This document shows, one piece after another, positions 27,527-36,474 of a DNA stretch of 64,000 bases (positions are counted from its first letter, which is position 1; each line of letters starts with the position of its first letter). The notes beneath the pieces were generated by a model. It did no database searches, was not told the origin of the DNA, and worked only from the letters and a program-made list of their open reading frames with translations. Both the position numbers and the translations under genes were made by a program. The stretch spans positions 436,288-500,287 of the forward strand of contig NZ_JAEHFJ010000003.1 in NCBI RefSeq assembly GCF_016406085.1. Reading direction: 5' to 3'. Source of the stretch: Aureibaculum flavum (GTDB lineage Bacteria > Bacteroidota > Bacteroidia > Flavobacteriales > Flavobacteriaceae).

Positions 27527-29860
27527 ATGAAAAAAATTTATTTATTATTTTTTATCCTACCCTCTATAATAATATTTCAGAGTTGTAATAACACGAATAG
27601 TGACGCCAAAACAACTAAAAAAGATTCAAATCAAGATGCTAATATTGAGCGGAAAGTTGATTCTGTTTTAGCCTTAATGCATTTGAATGAAAAAATCGGT
27701 CAGATGGTTCAATATGCAGCCAGTTGGGATGTAACTGGACCAGCTTCGTCAGAAGGAAACAAGTTCAAAGAAGAGAAATTAAAAAAAGGTGAAGTAGGCT
27801 CGATGCTTAACGTTACGTCTGTAAAAGCAGTTCGTGAAGCACAAAAATTAGTAATGGAAAATTCGCGATTAAAAATTCCTCTTATTTTTGGTTATGATGT
27901 AATTCATGGCTACGAAACTATATTTCCTATTCCTTTAGGAGAAAGTGCTAGTTGGGATTTAGAGATAATTCGTAAATCAGCTGAAGTTGCGGCAATTGAA
28001 ACTTCTGCAGCAGGTGTTCAATGGACCTTTGCTCCGATGGTAGATGTTTCTAGAGATGCTCGTTGGGGTCGTATCATGGAAGGTGCTGGTGAAGATCCGT
28101 ATTTAAGTTCAAAAATTGGTGTGGCTAGAATCAATGGTTTTCAAGGAGATGATTTGTCAAAAAATAATACCATAGCAGCCTGTGCAAAGCATTTTGCAGG
28201 TTATGGATTTGGAGAAGCAGGAAGAGATTATAATACTGTAAATATTGGAGAACACGAATTACATAACGCTGTTTTACCTCCATTTAAAGCTGCTGCAGAG
28301 GCAGGAGTTGCTACTTTTATGAATTCTTTTAATGAAATAGATGGTATTCCAGCAACAGCTAGTAAAAAATTACAAAGAGACTTATTAAAAGGCGAGTGGG
28401 CTTGGAATGGGTTTGTGGTTTCTGACTGGGCTTCTATTGCAGAAATGATTGCACATGGTTATGCAAAAGACAAGAAACATGCTGCAGAACTGGCTTTAAA
28501 TGCAGGTAGTGATATGGATATGGAGTCGTATGCGTATGAAGCTGAGCTAGAGAAACTTTTAGAAGAAAATAAAGTAAAGCTGAGTGATATAGATGACGCC
28601 GTAAGACGTATACTGCGTGTGAAATTTCAATTAGGTTTATTTGATGATCCTTATAAATATTGTGATGAAGAACGAGAAAAAAATGAAATATATACTAAAG
28701 AGCATTTAGAAATTGCTCGTGATGTAGCTAAAAAATCGATTGTTTTATTAAAGAACGATACTGTTACAACTAAAAAATCGGCACTGCTACCTTTATCTAA
28801 ATCTATAAAAAGCATTGCGGTTATTGGTCCTTTGGCTGATGATAAAGACACGCCATTAGGAAATTGGCGTGGAAAAGGTAAATATAATTCTGCTATTTCA
28901 TTATTAGAAGGCGTAAAAGCTGCTGCTAATGAAAATACTAAAGTTTATTACGAAAAAGGTGTAGAATTGACATCAAAAACGGTAGCACCTGGTGAAAATC
29001 AATTTTTACACAATTTGGAATTTAATACTACAGATAGATCAGGTATATCAGCAGCAGTTAATGCTGCAAGAAAGGCAGATGTTGTTTTATTGGCCATTGG
29101 TGAAAATGCTTTTCAAACAGGAGAAGGAAGAAGCCAGACAAAAATTGGTTTTGTAGGATTGCAACAAGAATTACTTGAAGCGGTTTATGCTGTTAATAAA
29201 AATGTAATTATTGTGCTTATGAATGGTCGTCCAATGGATATTTCATGGGCAGCAGAAAATGTACCCACTATTTTAGAATGTTGGCATTTAGGTTCTCAAT
29301 CAGGTTTTGCTATTGCCGATGTTTTATTTGGTGATTATAATCCGTCAGGAAAATTGCCTGTTTCTTTTCCATACAATGTTGGGCAAGAGCCTTTATATTA
29401 CAATCAAAAAAATACAGGGAGACCTACAAGTACCCAAGTAACTTATTCTGGCTATAATGATGCTCCTAAAGCGGCTTTATATCCATTTGGACACGGATTG
29501 AGCTACACTAACTTTAAATACGGTAAAGTAAGCTTAGATAATGCAGAAATGGCAAAAGACGGTGAGATAAAAGTATCAATAAATGTAACTAATGATGGAT
29601 CAGTAGATGGAGAAGAGGTTGTTCAGCTTTATATTAGAGATTTAGTAGGAAGTCTTACGCGTCCTATAAAAGAACTTAAAGGGTTTGAAAAAATAATGCT
29701 CAAAGCAGGTGAAAGCAAAACAATACATTTCACAATTAACTCTGAAACACTCCAATTTTATACTGCAAATAACAAATGGGAGGTTGAGCCTGGTGATTTT
29801 AATGTTTGGATTGGTGGTAGTTCTACAACAAAAAATATGGCTGAGTTTGTTGTTAATTAA
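27527..29860 (+). CDS. bglX: GH3 beta-glucosidase lipoprotein
   Basis: 777 residues with a lipoprotein signal (FQSC). The domain order is the GH3 N-terminal TIM barrel (about 45-380), the GH3 C-terminal alpha/beta domain (about 405-640) and a fibronectin-III-like domain (about 685-765). The nucleophile is D300 in GFVVSDWAS. The segment MVDVSRDARWGRIMEGAGEDP is the BglX-type substrate site. It would trim glucose from the non-reducing ends of the oligosaccharides made by the two GH16 enzymes. It closes the polysaccharide-utilisation locus and is followed by a strong terminator. Confidence 0.93.
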   Translation: MKKIYLLFFILPSIIIFQSCNNTNSDAKTTKKDSNQDANIERKVDSVLALMHLNEKIGQMVQYAASWDVTGPASSEGNKFKEEKLKKGEVGSMLNVTSVKAVREAQKLVMENSRLKIPLIFGYDVIHGYETIFPIPLGESASWDLEIIRKSAEVAAIETSAAGVQWTFAPMVDVSRDARWGRIMEGAGEDPYLSSKIGVARINGFQGDDLSKNNTIAACAKHFAGYGFGEAGRDYNTVNIGEHELHNAVLPPFKAAAEAGVATFMNSFNEIDGIPATASKKLQRDLLKGEWAWNGFVVSDWASIAEMIAHGYAKDKKHAAELALNAGSDMDMESYAYEAELEKLLEENKVKLSDIDDAVRRILRVKFQLGLFDDPYKYCDEEREKNEIYTKEHLEIARDVAKKSIVLLKNDTVTTKKSALLPLSKSIKSIAVIGPLADDKDTPLGNWRGKGKYNSAISLLEGVKAAANENTKVYYEKGVELTSKTVAPGENQFLHNLEFNTTDRSGISAAVNAARKADVVLLAIGENAFQTGEGRSQTKIGFVGLQQELLEAVYAVNKNVIIVLMNGRPMDISWAAENVPTILECWHLGSQSGFAIADVLFGDYNPSGKLPVSFPYNVGQEPLYYNQKNTGRPTSTQVTYSGYNDAPKAALYPFGHGLSYTNFKYGKVSLDNAEMAKDGEIKVSINVTNDGSVDGEEVVQLYIRDLVGSLTRPIKELKGFEKIMLKAGESKTIHFTINSETLQFYTANNKWEVEPGDFNVWIGGSSTTKNMAEFVVN

Positions 29861-29880
29861 GCTTTTAACTTTATAACAGA

Positions 29881-29910
29881 AAATGCCCGTTATTTATATA
29901 GCGGGCATTT
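29881..29910. terminator. Bidirectional terminator between bglX and the hydroxybutyrate dehydrogenase gene
   Basis: Nine-bp stem AAATGCCCG (29881-29889) with CGGGCATTT (29902-29910), extended by flanking A/T runs on both sides. It lies between two convergent genes and would stop transcription from each. Confidence 0.85.
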
Positions 29911-29926
29911 TTTATTTGAAATAATT

Positions 29927-30697
29927 TTATTGGGCACTCCAACCGCCATCTAAGGCAAAAGTAGTACCTGTTATTGTAGCGGATGTTTCTCCTGCTAATA
30001 AAAGAGCTGTATCTGCAATTACTGATATGGGTACAAACTCTTTAACGGCTTGTTTTTTTAACATGACTTTTTGTACCACTTCATCTTCTGTCATTTGGTG
30101 AGCTTTTGCTTGGTCTTTTATCTGACCTTCAACCAATGGAGTTTTTACATAGCCAGGGCAGATAGCATTGGCATTTATATTAAAAGGAGCACCTTCTAAA
30201 GCTAATACTTTGGTCATTCCTATTACGCCGTGTTTGGCTGTAACATAAGCCACCTTAAATTCAGAGGCTCTTAACCCGTGAACCGAGGCTATATTAATAA
30301 TTCTACCAAATTTTTGAGCTTTCATTTGTTTCCAAGCTGCTTTAGACGCATAAAAAGCAGAATTCATATTAATAGCAATAATATTTTCATACTTTTCTGA
30401 TGAAAATTCTTCAATTGGAGAAACATATTGAATACCAGCATTATTTATCAATACTTCTAAAGAACCAAAAGTTTCAATGGTTTCCTTAACCAAGTCCTCA
30501 ATTTGCTTTTTATCTAATAAGTTGGCATTAGAAAAGGAAGTTTTAACACGATACTTTGAGGCAATATTTTTAGCAATTTCAGTACCATTGGACTCTAATC
30601 CATTAAACATTATATTATACCCTTTTTCTGCAAATTGTGTAGCAATACCCAAACCGATACCACTTGTACTTCCGGTAATTAAAACTGTTTTATTCAT
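29927..30697 (-). CDS. 3-hydroxybutyrate dehydrogenase (SDR family)
   Basis: 256 residues. The NAD-binding motif GSTSGIGLG lies at residues 8-16, NNAG near 88, and the catalytic YxxxK in AYVTAKHG, preceded by the catalytic serine in NIASVHGLRAS. The segments SPIEEFSSEKYENIIAINMNSAF and ALEGAPFNINANAICPGYVKTPLV are characteristic of bacterial D-3-hydroxybutyrate dehydrogenases, which oxidise 3-hydroxybutyrate to acetoacetate. The start overlaps the end of the upstream hydrolase gene by eight bases, so the two are translated together. It is the last gene of a minus-strand set that begins with a symporter. Confidence 0.87.
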   Translation of the reverse strand: MNKTVLITGSTSGIGLGIATQFAEKGYNIMFNGLESNGTEIAKNIASKYRVKTSFSNANLLDKKQIEDLVKETIETFGSLEVLINNAGIQYVSPIEEFSSEKYENIIAINMNSAFYASKAAWKQMKAQKFGRIINIASVHGLRASEFKVAYVTAKHGVIGMTKVLALEGAPFNINANAICPGYVKTPLVEGQIKDQAKAHQMTEDEVVQKVMLKKQAVKEFVPISVIADTALLLAGETSATITGTTFALDGGWSAQ

Positions 30698-31472
30698 GAC
30701 TTAAAAATGTAAATAATGCCTTATTAAATGCTTCAGGCTGATCTAACACAACTCCATGTCTCGAGTTCTTGATTACTACAAGAGAAGCATTTTGTAATTT
30801 TTTTACATATTCCTCTTTAAATGCTATTGGAGTATAATCAATATCAGAAGCAATTACAAGTGTTTTCGCTTTAATATCTTTTATTTTGTCACCCATACCC
30901 CAATCCATCAAAGTTACAAAAGATTGATAATAACTATTAAAATCATTCTTTTTGCAACGGGCTTCAAACTCGTTCCTTAAATTCAGTTGATGAGATTCTG
31001 GAAACATATTAAAAGCAATTTCTTTTGCTAATGGATCCAAACCGTTTGTCTTTAAGAATTCAGTTCTATTTTTGAGCAAATCTTCTCCAATTTTACCCAT
31101 ATTGTTAAAATCAGGTCCGCTATTAACGATAACCATTTTGTCAATTTTTTCAGGATAAGAATAGGTAAATTGAAAAGCTATGGCTCCACCCATGGAAAAA
31201 CCTATAAAAGTGACTTTATCAATTTTTAGGGCATCTAAAAATTCTTTTATATCATTGACCATGTGGTCAACACCAAAATTAGAATCTTTCATTGTTGAAT
31301 CACCGTGGCCTCTTAGATCGACTGTGATCACACGAAAATTCTTAGAAAAGAAGGGGACTTGAAAGTCCCAATCTTTTATAGATGATCCGAGCCCGTGAAG
31401 GAAAAGTAAGACCTTGCCCTTTCCTTTATCCTCGTAGTTCAGTGTTATATTGCTGAGGTTTATTTTTGGCAT
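30690..31472 (-). CDS. Cytoplasmic alpha/beta hydrolase
   Basis: 260 residues without a signal peptide. The fold is shown by the oxyanion motif LFLHGLGSS, the strand RVITVDLRGHGDS, the nucleophile elbow G-F-S93-M-G-G and the late histidine in SRHGVVLDQP, with an aspartate in ASDIDYTP. Similar proteins are esterases or lactonases for small substrates. It ends inside the start of the hydroxybutyrate dehydrogenase gene and starts seven bases after the receptor gene, so all three share a transcript. Hydrolysis of an imported ester or oligoester to a hydroxyacid is the simplest reading; the exact substrate is unknown. Confidence 0.85.
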   Translation of the reverse strand: MPKINLSNITLNYEDKGKGKVLLFLHGLGSSIKDWDFQVPFFSKNFRVITVDLRGHGDSTMKDSNFGVDHMVNDIKEFLDALKIDKVTFIGFSMGGAIAFQFTYSYPEKIDKMVIVNSGPDFNNMGKIGEDLLKNRTEFLKTNGLDPLAKEIAFNMFPESHQLNLRNEFEARCKKNDFNSYYQSFVTLMDWGMGDKIKDIKAKTLVIASDIDYTPIAFKEEYVKKLQNASLVVIKNSRHGVVLDQPEAFNKALFTFLSHE

Positions 31473-31478
31473 TGAATA

Positions 31479-33950
31479 TTATTTTTTCTTAAAGAAATCT
31501 ACTGTATATTTTAACTCAACAGAATATAAAGTACCAATTATTGGAGAAGCTACAAACTCTCGGTTTTTAGCATTAAACAAGTTCGTTATACTAGCACCTA
31601 CTGTAAATTTATCCGTAATATAATAACCAGCATTCGCATCAACAGTAAGACCACCTAATTGACCGTAGTTCCATGTTCTTCCATTCTTTGCATTTGCAAA
31701 AACATCGTTGGTACCATCTCCATCTAAATCTTGCGTTTTTGCTGCAATGTTTATCCCAGAAAAGAAATCATATTTTTCTACCCAACGACCATAAAGAGTT
31801 CCGTAAAATTTATTTTTATTATAATGTAAACCTATGCTTAATTTATTATTTGGAGTGTTTATAGGCAATTCAGTGTCTAAAACTATACCATCTAAATTAC
31901 CATCATTAGCCATATCGTTTTTATCTAAATCTCTTCCAAAATAAGAGTAATTAAGAGAGGTTCTAAAAGCATCTGTGAAGTAATAATTTAATCCAAGATC
32001 AAAACCATAAGTATCAACTTTACCAAAGTTCATATAAGTCAATAAGAATGCTGATGGCCCTGTAGCACCAGGCACAGCGTCTTCATATTTTTCGTCTCCA
32101 ACGTGGGTTACAAATTTATTGTTTGCTGCGTCTGCAATATTACGTAATGGACTAATAAAATTCTTTGATTGATTGTAGTATGCATTAACATCAATAAATA
32201 ATTTGTCTGAAAGTTGCCCTTTATAACCAACTTCATAAGAATCAATAGTTTCCACATCTAATTTTTCAATTTTTGAACCGTCAGATAATGTGAAACCTTC
32301 TCCATTTCCAATGACCAATCCACCAAATAAATTTCCTTTTAGGTTTAATATTGAAGGCACAGCGATCCCTTTACCATACGTCACTCTAAAAGTTCCTTTA
32401 TCCATGACTTTAGTAATTGCTAGTTTAGGAATAAAGTTTGAGCCATATAGTTCATGGTTATCAACTCTGGCTCCGAATAAAAAGTTCCAACCAGACTCGG
32501 CAATTTTATATTCTAATTGTGTATAAACACCTTTTTGATCAATGTCTATTCCTCCATCATCTAAAAGATAAGTACCATTAGAATTTGCCATATCTAATTG
32601 ATATTGGGCACCTAAAGTTAAATAAAACCCGCCCCAATTGTTATTGTATTGTCCCTCTGCATTAAATCTCTTAGATGCATCTTCAAAAACGGAGCCTCTT
32701 GGTAACGGTATTCCAAAAGCAGAATTCCATTGTTCCGTATAAGACCTTCTTAAAGCCTCTTCTTCAGAAAATCCATTATCAATAAAAGAAACATAGTTTT
32801 GTGTTCTTTGGTTCATTGCATAGGTGTCTTCGGTCTTACTCCAAGTGTAATATGTATTTAAGAAAAAGTTGTTTGACACAAATTTTAATTGTGCAATGTC
32901 TATACTCCAATCTTTTATTTTATTACGCCCAGCATTTGTAACACCAATATTACTGCTGTTACTATGTCCGTAATACCCAATGATTTCAGATGCTTTACCA
33001 GGTTTATAATGCAGTGAAGCTCCGTATTTTTCACTGTCAAATTTATTGTCTTTTCCTAATTCTTTATAGGCTTTGTCTCCAACATAAACACTATCTGTAT
33101 AATCAAACTCTTCACCAGTTGATTTTTCAAAATGCAGTTTGTAGGCAAATTTATCACTAAGTGCTTGTGCATGTCTTAGTCTCGCAGTAAATACTTTTTG
33201 ATTACCAACACCAACAGCAAAAGTTGTTCCTTCAGAAGTAAAAGGGTTTTTTGTAATAGTACTTACCAAACCGTTATGAGCATTTGGTCCGTATAGTGTA
33301 CCGTTTGGTCCTAAAAGAATTTCAACACGTTCTACGTCGTCTTTAGTTACTGTAGAAAAAGTACCAAAAGGTAAACCAGTGGCTACCAATGTAGAAACTC
33401 TATCATCTGTAATTTGAAGATTTTTAGAATTAAATGCAGAGTTAAAACCTCTAATGTTGATTCCCGTGCCTAAAACACCGCTTCGAACAAAATCCACACC
33501 TTTTTGTCTTGCAGCCAATTCGCCAATGTTAAAACTAGCAAATTCTTGAATGTCTTGTGCTCTAATTACGTTGACAGTAGCCGGAACATCTGTAATTTTT
33601 TGAGGTTTTTTACCTGCAGTTACCACCACTTCATTTAAAATGTTGTCCGATGAATTTAAAGAAATATCTACTGTAGTTATTTTACCAGCTTCAACTGAAA
33701 CACGTTGTGTAATTGATTGTAATCCCAAAAATGAGAACGTTATATCATAAGTGCCTGCGGGAATATCTTCTAAAAGATAATTTCCATCAAAATCAGTAAC
33801 AACGCCTTTGCTAATACTGTTAATGCTAACAGAAGCAGATGGTAAGGGTTGTCCAGCATCATCGGTAATAATACCTTGAATACTTCCGGTTTCTTGAGCA
33901 TGCAAAATTGCAAAAGAAAATATAGTTAAAAGAAGAAACAGTTTTTTCAT
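31479..33950 (-). CDS. TonB-dependent outer-membrane receptor
   Basis: 823 residues. A signal peptide (ending LHAQ) precedes a carboxypeptidase-D regulatory-like domain (about 22-100, GSIQGIITDDAGQPLPSASVSI), a plug (about 115-225, with FNIGELAARQKGVDFVRSGV and VERVEILLGPNGTLYGPNAHNGLV) and a long barrel ending VDFFKKK. It lacks a SusD partner, so it is of the simple TonB-receptor type that imports siderophores, vitamins or small oligomers. It lies within a set of genes for an acyl-CoA ligase, two hydrolases, a symporter and hydroxybutyrate dehydrogenase, which suggests an ester or hydroxyacid oligomer as cargo. Confidence 0.9.
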   Translation of the reverse strand: MKKLFLLLTIFSFAILHAQETGSIQGIITDDAGQPLPSASVSINSISKGVVTDFDGNYLLEDIPAGTYDITFSFLGLQSITQRVSVEAGKITTVDISLNSSDNILNEVVVTAGKKPQKITDVPATVNVIRAQDIQEFASFNIGELAARQKGVDFVRSGVLGTGINIRGFNSAFNSKNLQITDDRVSTLVATGLPFGTFSTVTKDDVERVEILLGPNGTLYGPNAHNGLVSTITKNPFTSEGTTFAVGVGNQKVFTARLRHAQALSDKFAYKLHFEKSTGEEFDYTDSVYVGDKAYKELGKDNKFDSEKYGASLHYKPGKASEIIGYYGHSNSSNIGVTNAGRNKIKDWSIDIAQLKFVSNNFFLNTYYTWSKTEDTYAMNQRTQNYVSFIDNGFSEEEALRRSYTEQWNSAFGIPLPRGSVFEDASKRFNAEGQYNNNWGGFYLTLGAQYQLDMANSNGTYLLDDGGIDIDQKGVYTQLEYKIAESGWNFLFGARVDNHELYGSNFIPKLAITKVMDKGTFRVTYGKGIAVPSILNLKGNLFGGLVIGNGEGFTLSDGSKIEKLDVETIDSYEVGYKGQLSDKLFIDVNAYYNQSKNFISPLRNIADAANNKFVTHVGDEKYEDAVPGATGPSAFLLTYMNFGKVDTYGFDLGLNYYFTDAFRTSLNYSYFGRDLDKNDMANDGNLDGIVLDTELPINTPNNKLSIGLHYNKNKFYGTLYGRWVEKYDFFSGINIAAKTQDLDGDGTNDVFANAKNGRTWNYGQLGGLTVDANAGYYITDKFTVGASITNLFNAKNREFVASPIIGTLYSVELKYTVDFFKKK

Positions 33951-34105
33951 AATATAGTGTAGTTTGAGTTAAATTAGATGTGCAATCTATTATGAAAAAA
34001 CAATTATCATCAAGTTGAATCTAGTCAAACTAAGTGCGACTATTTTAAGTTAGTGTTAAATTAAATTACATATACTGTTGATAATTAGCTTATTAATACA
34101 ATAAG

Positions 34106-35521
34106 TTATAGATAGGACTTTAGTTGTAAAAAGGCTTCAGGAAGATTTTTTGAAAGTTTATCAATAACTTTAATCATGTGTTGTTTTTGATTTAAGGTGT
34201 GTTGTTTGTCGTTTATGGGCTCTTTAATTTCTTCTAATAATTTAGTGGCATTAATTTTACCTTCCATATATCTAGATAGTGAGATGCTCCAAGAAATATT
34301 GGGTACATAATTCCCTTTTTTCTTTCGTTCTTTTTCTTTGGCTATTAAATTAAATTTACTTGTAATTTTTAAAACTTCATCATATTTTTCTTCTATTACC
34401 AGCACGTTTATATAGGATGTAAAAAAATGATGCCAACGGTGTTCAATGATTTTAGATTTGTATTTTTTAATTATTTTTTTGGCATAATTATCTGCTTCAG
34501 CAAACTTATTAAGTTCGGTCAGAATTCGAATTTGATTGGAAGCATAACCTAGTTTTTGATGATAGTTATGAGTTTCATTAAAAAGATTAATGTATTCTGC
34601 CATAAGTGCATTCGCTTTTTTTGGTTTACTGTTCTTTAGCAGGATAGATACTAGATTATTCAGATACATTAAAGTATCATTATTTTCTTGGCGAATAGAG
34701 AGAAACGCATAATATTCAGCTTTTTTTAATTCATCTTTTCTAGAGTGCATTAAAACGCGACTTGCGTAATAATTAGATAATATTCTTCTCGAATACATTT
34801 GCCCCTTCCCAAAAAATACATCTATATGATCGAATATTTTTTTTAGTTTTTCGCTCTCATTGTAATTGGTATACATAAAAGCCAATAAAACAAAGGCTTG
34901 ATATCTGTTTTTACCATCAATCGCTGTGGTTTGAAAAATTTTTAACAACCATTTTTCCCAAAATTTTGGTTCATTGTTATTGAGGCTATATTGGTTGGTA
35001 ATATCGGTAGTGGCATTGTATAATTTTGAATCAATTCGAGTTGAAGTTGTATAATGGTCCTCATAATTTTTAAGAAAATCGGCGACAATTTGATGATCAT
35101 TATACCGCATTCTAACCAGTAAATAGGGTTTATAATCTTTTACCAACTCATATAAATTCTGAAAATTATAATCCACTTTTTTATATTGAATTATATATTG
35201 TAAAAAATGTTTTTCTTCCGTTGCCGTAATAGCATCGGTCAATACTTTATTTTTCAACAACATTATCCAATTAATAATAATATCAACATCTATGGAGGTG
35301 AGTTTGTTGTTAATCCATTTTTTGATATAAGAATATTTTCGTTTATCGATACTTTGATTAAAAGCTAATGGATTATTTTCCGACAAGGCATTGGCAATTA
35401 CCAATTCTATTATTTGCGTTTTTTCAGGGTCTTTAAATTGATGAAAAGCGGATAAATAAGTCGCTTCATGAGGTAGGATGTGCTGACTAAAATCGGTAAA
35501 TTTTTTTAGTTTAGTTTTCAA
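34106..35521 (-). CDS. Cytoplasmic helical-repeat protein of unknown function
   Basis: 471 residues, no signal peptide or membrane segment. The protein is almost wholly alpha-helical, with TPR-like pairs in its second half (YASRVLMHSRKDELKKAEYYAFLSIR, KANALMAEYINLFNE, KFAEADNYAKKIIKKY) and a lysine-rich character. I do not recognise a family. It starts five bases after the exported hydrolase gene and is followed, after 155 bp, by the TonB receptor gene in the same direction. Such a protein could be a regulator or scaffold of the uptake system; nothing in the sequence decides this. Confidence 0.65.
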   Translation of the reverse strand: MKTKLKKFTDFSQHILPHEATYLSAFHQFKDPEKTQIIELVIANALSENNPLAFNQSIDKRKYSYIKKWINNKLTSIDVDIIINWIMLLKNKVLTDAITATEEKHFLQYIIQYKKVDYNFQNLYELVKDYKPYLLVRMRYNDHQIVADFLKNYEDHYTTSTRIDSKLYNATTDITNQYSLNNNEPKFWEKWLLKIFQTTAIDGKNRYQAFVLLAFMYTNYNESEKLKKIFDHIDVFFGKGQMYSRRILSNYYASRVLMHSRKDELKKAEYYAFLSIRQENNDTLMYLNNLVSILLKNSKPKKANALMAEYINLFNETHNYHQKLGYASNQIRILTELNKFAEADNYAKKIIKKYKSKIIEHRWHHFFTSYINVLVIEEKYDEVLKITSKFNLIAKEKERKKKGNYVPNISWSISLSRYMEGKINATKLLEEIKEPINDKQHTLNQKQHMIKVIDKLSKNLPEAFLQLKSYL

Positions 35522-35526
35522 ACGTG

Positions 35527-36474
35527 TTATTCTTTTGATTCAACAAACTGTTCTATCAATACATTTACTTGATTTGGTTTTTCAAACTGAACGAAATGAC
35601 CACTTTCAGGGATAGACTCCACTTGAACATTTTTAATTTGTTCTTTGGCAATATTACCCACCTTTTCAGTGCTTAACGTCGGATTAAAATAGCGGTTGGG
35701 TATCAATTTATCTTCCTTACCAAAAATAACTAAGGTTTTTTGTGTTATATCCTTTAATTGATCAAAAACAGGTTCGTCTAACATACCCGCAATGCTCTTT
35801 ATGATGGCTTCACAATGAGCATCAAAATTAGAAGCATTTTTAATCTGTTTACGGTCATCAATCATTTTTTGAGCATCTTCGGGTAATTTGTAAAAGTTTA
35901 GAGCATAATTATGTACAATTTGTTCGTCAGAAGTATTTTTAACGGTAGCTGTCGTGTAAGCCGTTTTCATAAAGTTAGCTTGTTCTTTTTGAAAAGTTTC
36001 TAATCCGGCAGGGGCAATAAGTATTAATTTTTGAATGTCTTTGGGATAGGTGGTTGCTAACTTAATAGATGCTTGTCCGCCCATAGAGTGTCCAATAAGC
36101 ACAACATTTTTTAAATCTAATTTTTTAATAAGTTGATGCGTAATTGAAGCAAAAAAGGAGGGTGTATAATCAACGTTAAGCATCGATGATTTTCCGTAGC
36201 CAGGCAAATCTAAGGCAATGCAAGTATAGTTATTTTTTAGCGTTTCAATATTTTTAGACCACGCATCAGCATTGCTACTCAAACCATGTAAAAATAAAAG
36301 TGTGGTTGCACCTTTACCTTCCATTATATAACTAATTTCTAAACTATCAATGCTTATTGATTTTGCGGGATATGTATATTCAGAAACGATATTTTTCATA
36401 AGTTTTTGAGTGTTTTGTGCAAATAATATCGTGTTCATACAGAGCAAAAAAATAAGAGCTATTTTTTTTATCAT
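35527..36474 (-). CDS. Exported alpha/beta hydrolase
   Basis: 315 residues with a signal peptide ending LFAQ, so it acts in the periplasm or outside. Motifs: LLFLHGLSSNADAW (oxyanion hole), LDLPGYGKS, nucleophile elbow G-H-S130-M-G-G, an acid in IFGKEDKLIP, and the catalytic histidine in ESGHFVQFEKP. The cap region is short to medium. It overlaps the stop of the acyl-CoA ligase gene by four bases (ATGA). Being the exported member of a set with an acyl-CoA ligase and 3-hydroxybutyrate dehydrogenase, it may open an ester or oligoester before or after outer-membrane uptake. Confidence 0.87.
   Translation of the reverse strand: MIKKIALIFLLCMNTILFAQNTQKLMKNIVSEYTYPAKSISIDSLEISYIMEGKGATTLLFLHGLSSNADAWSKNIETLKNNYTCIALDLPGYGKSSMLNVDYTPSFFASITHQLIKKLDLKNVVLIGHSMGGQASIKLATTYPKDIQKLILIAPAGLETFQKEQANFMKTAYTTATVKNTSDEQIVHNYALNFYKLPEDAQKMIDDRKQIKNASNFDAHCEAIIKSIAGMLDEPVFDQLKDITQKTLVIFGKEDKLIPNRYFNPTLSTEKVGNIAKEQIKNVQVESIPESGHFVQFEKPNQVNVLIEQFVESKE

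Noticed and set aside
31141-31175. A further TTTTTTCAGGA block like those of the ECF promoter motif
   Set aside because: It lies inside the alpha/beta hydrolase coding region and no TTGTTTT block follows after 15 bases.
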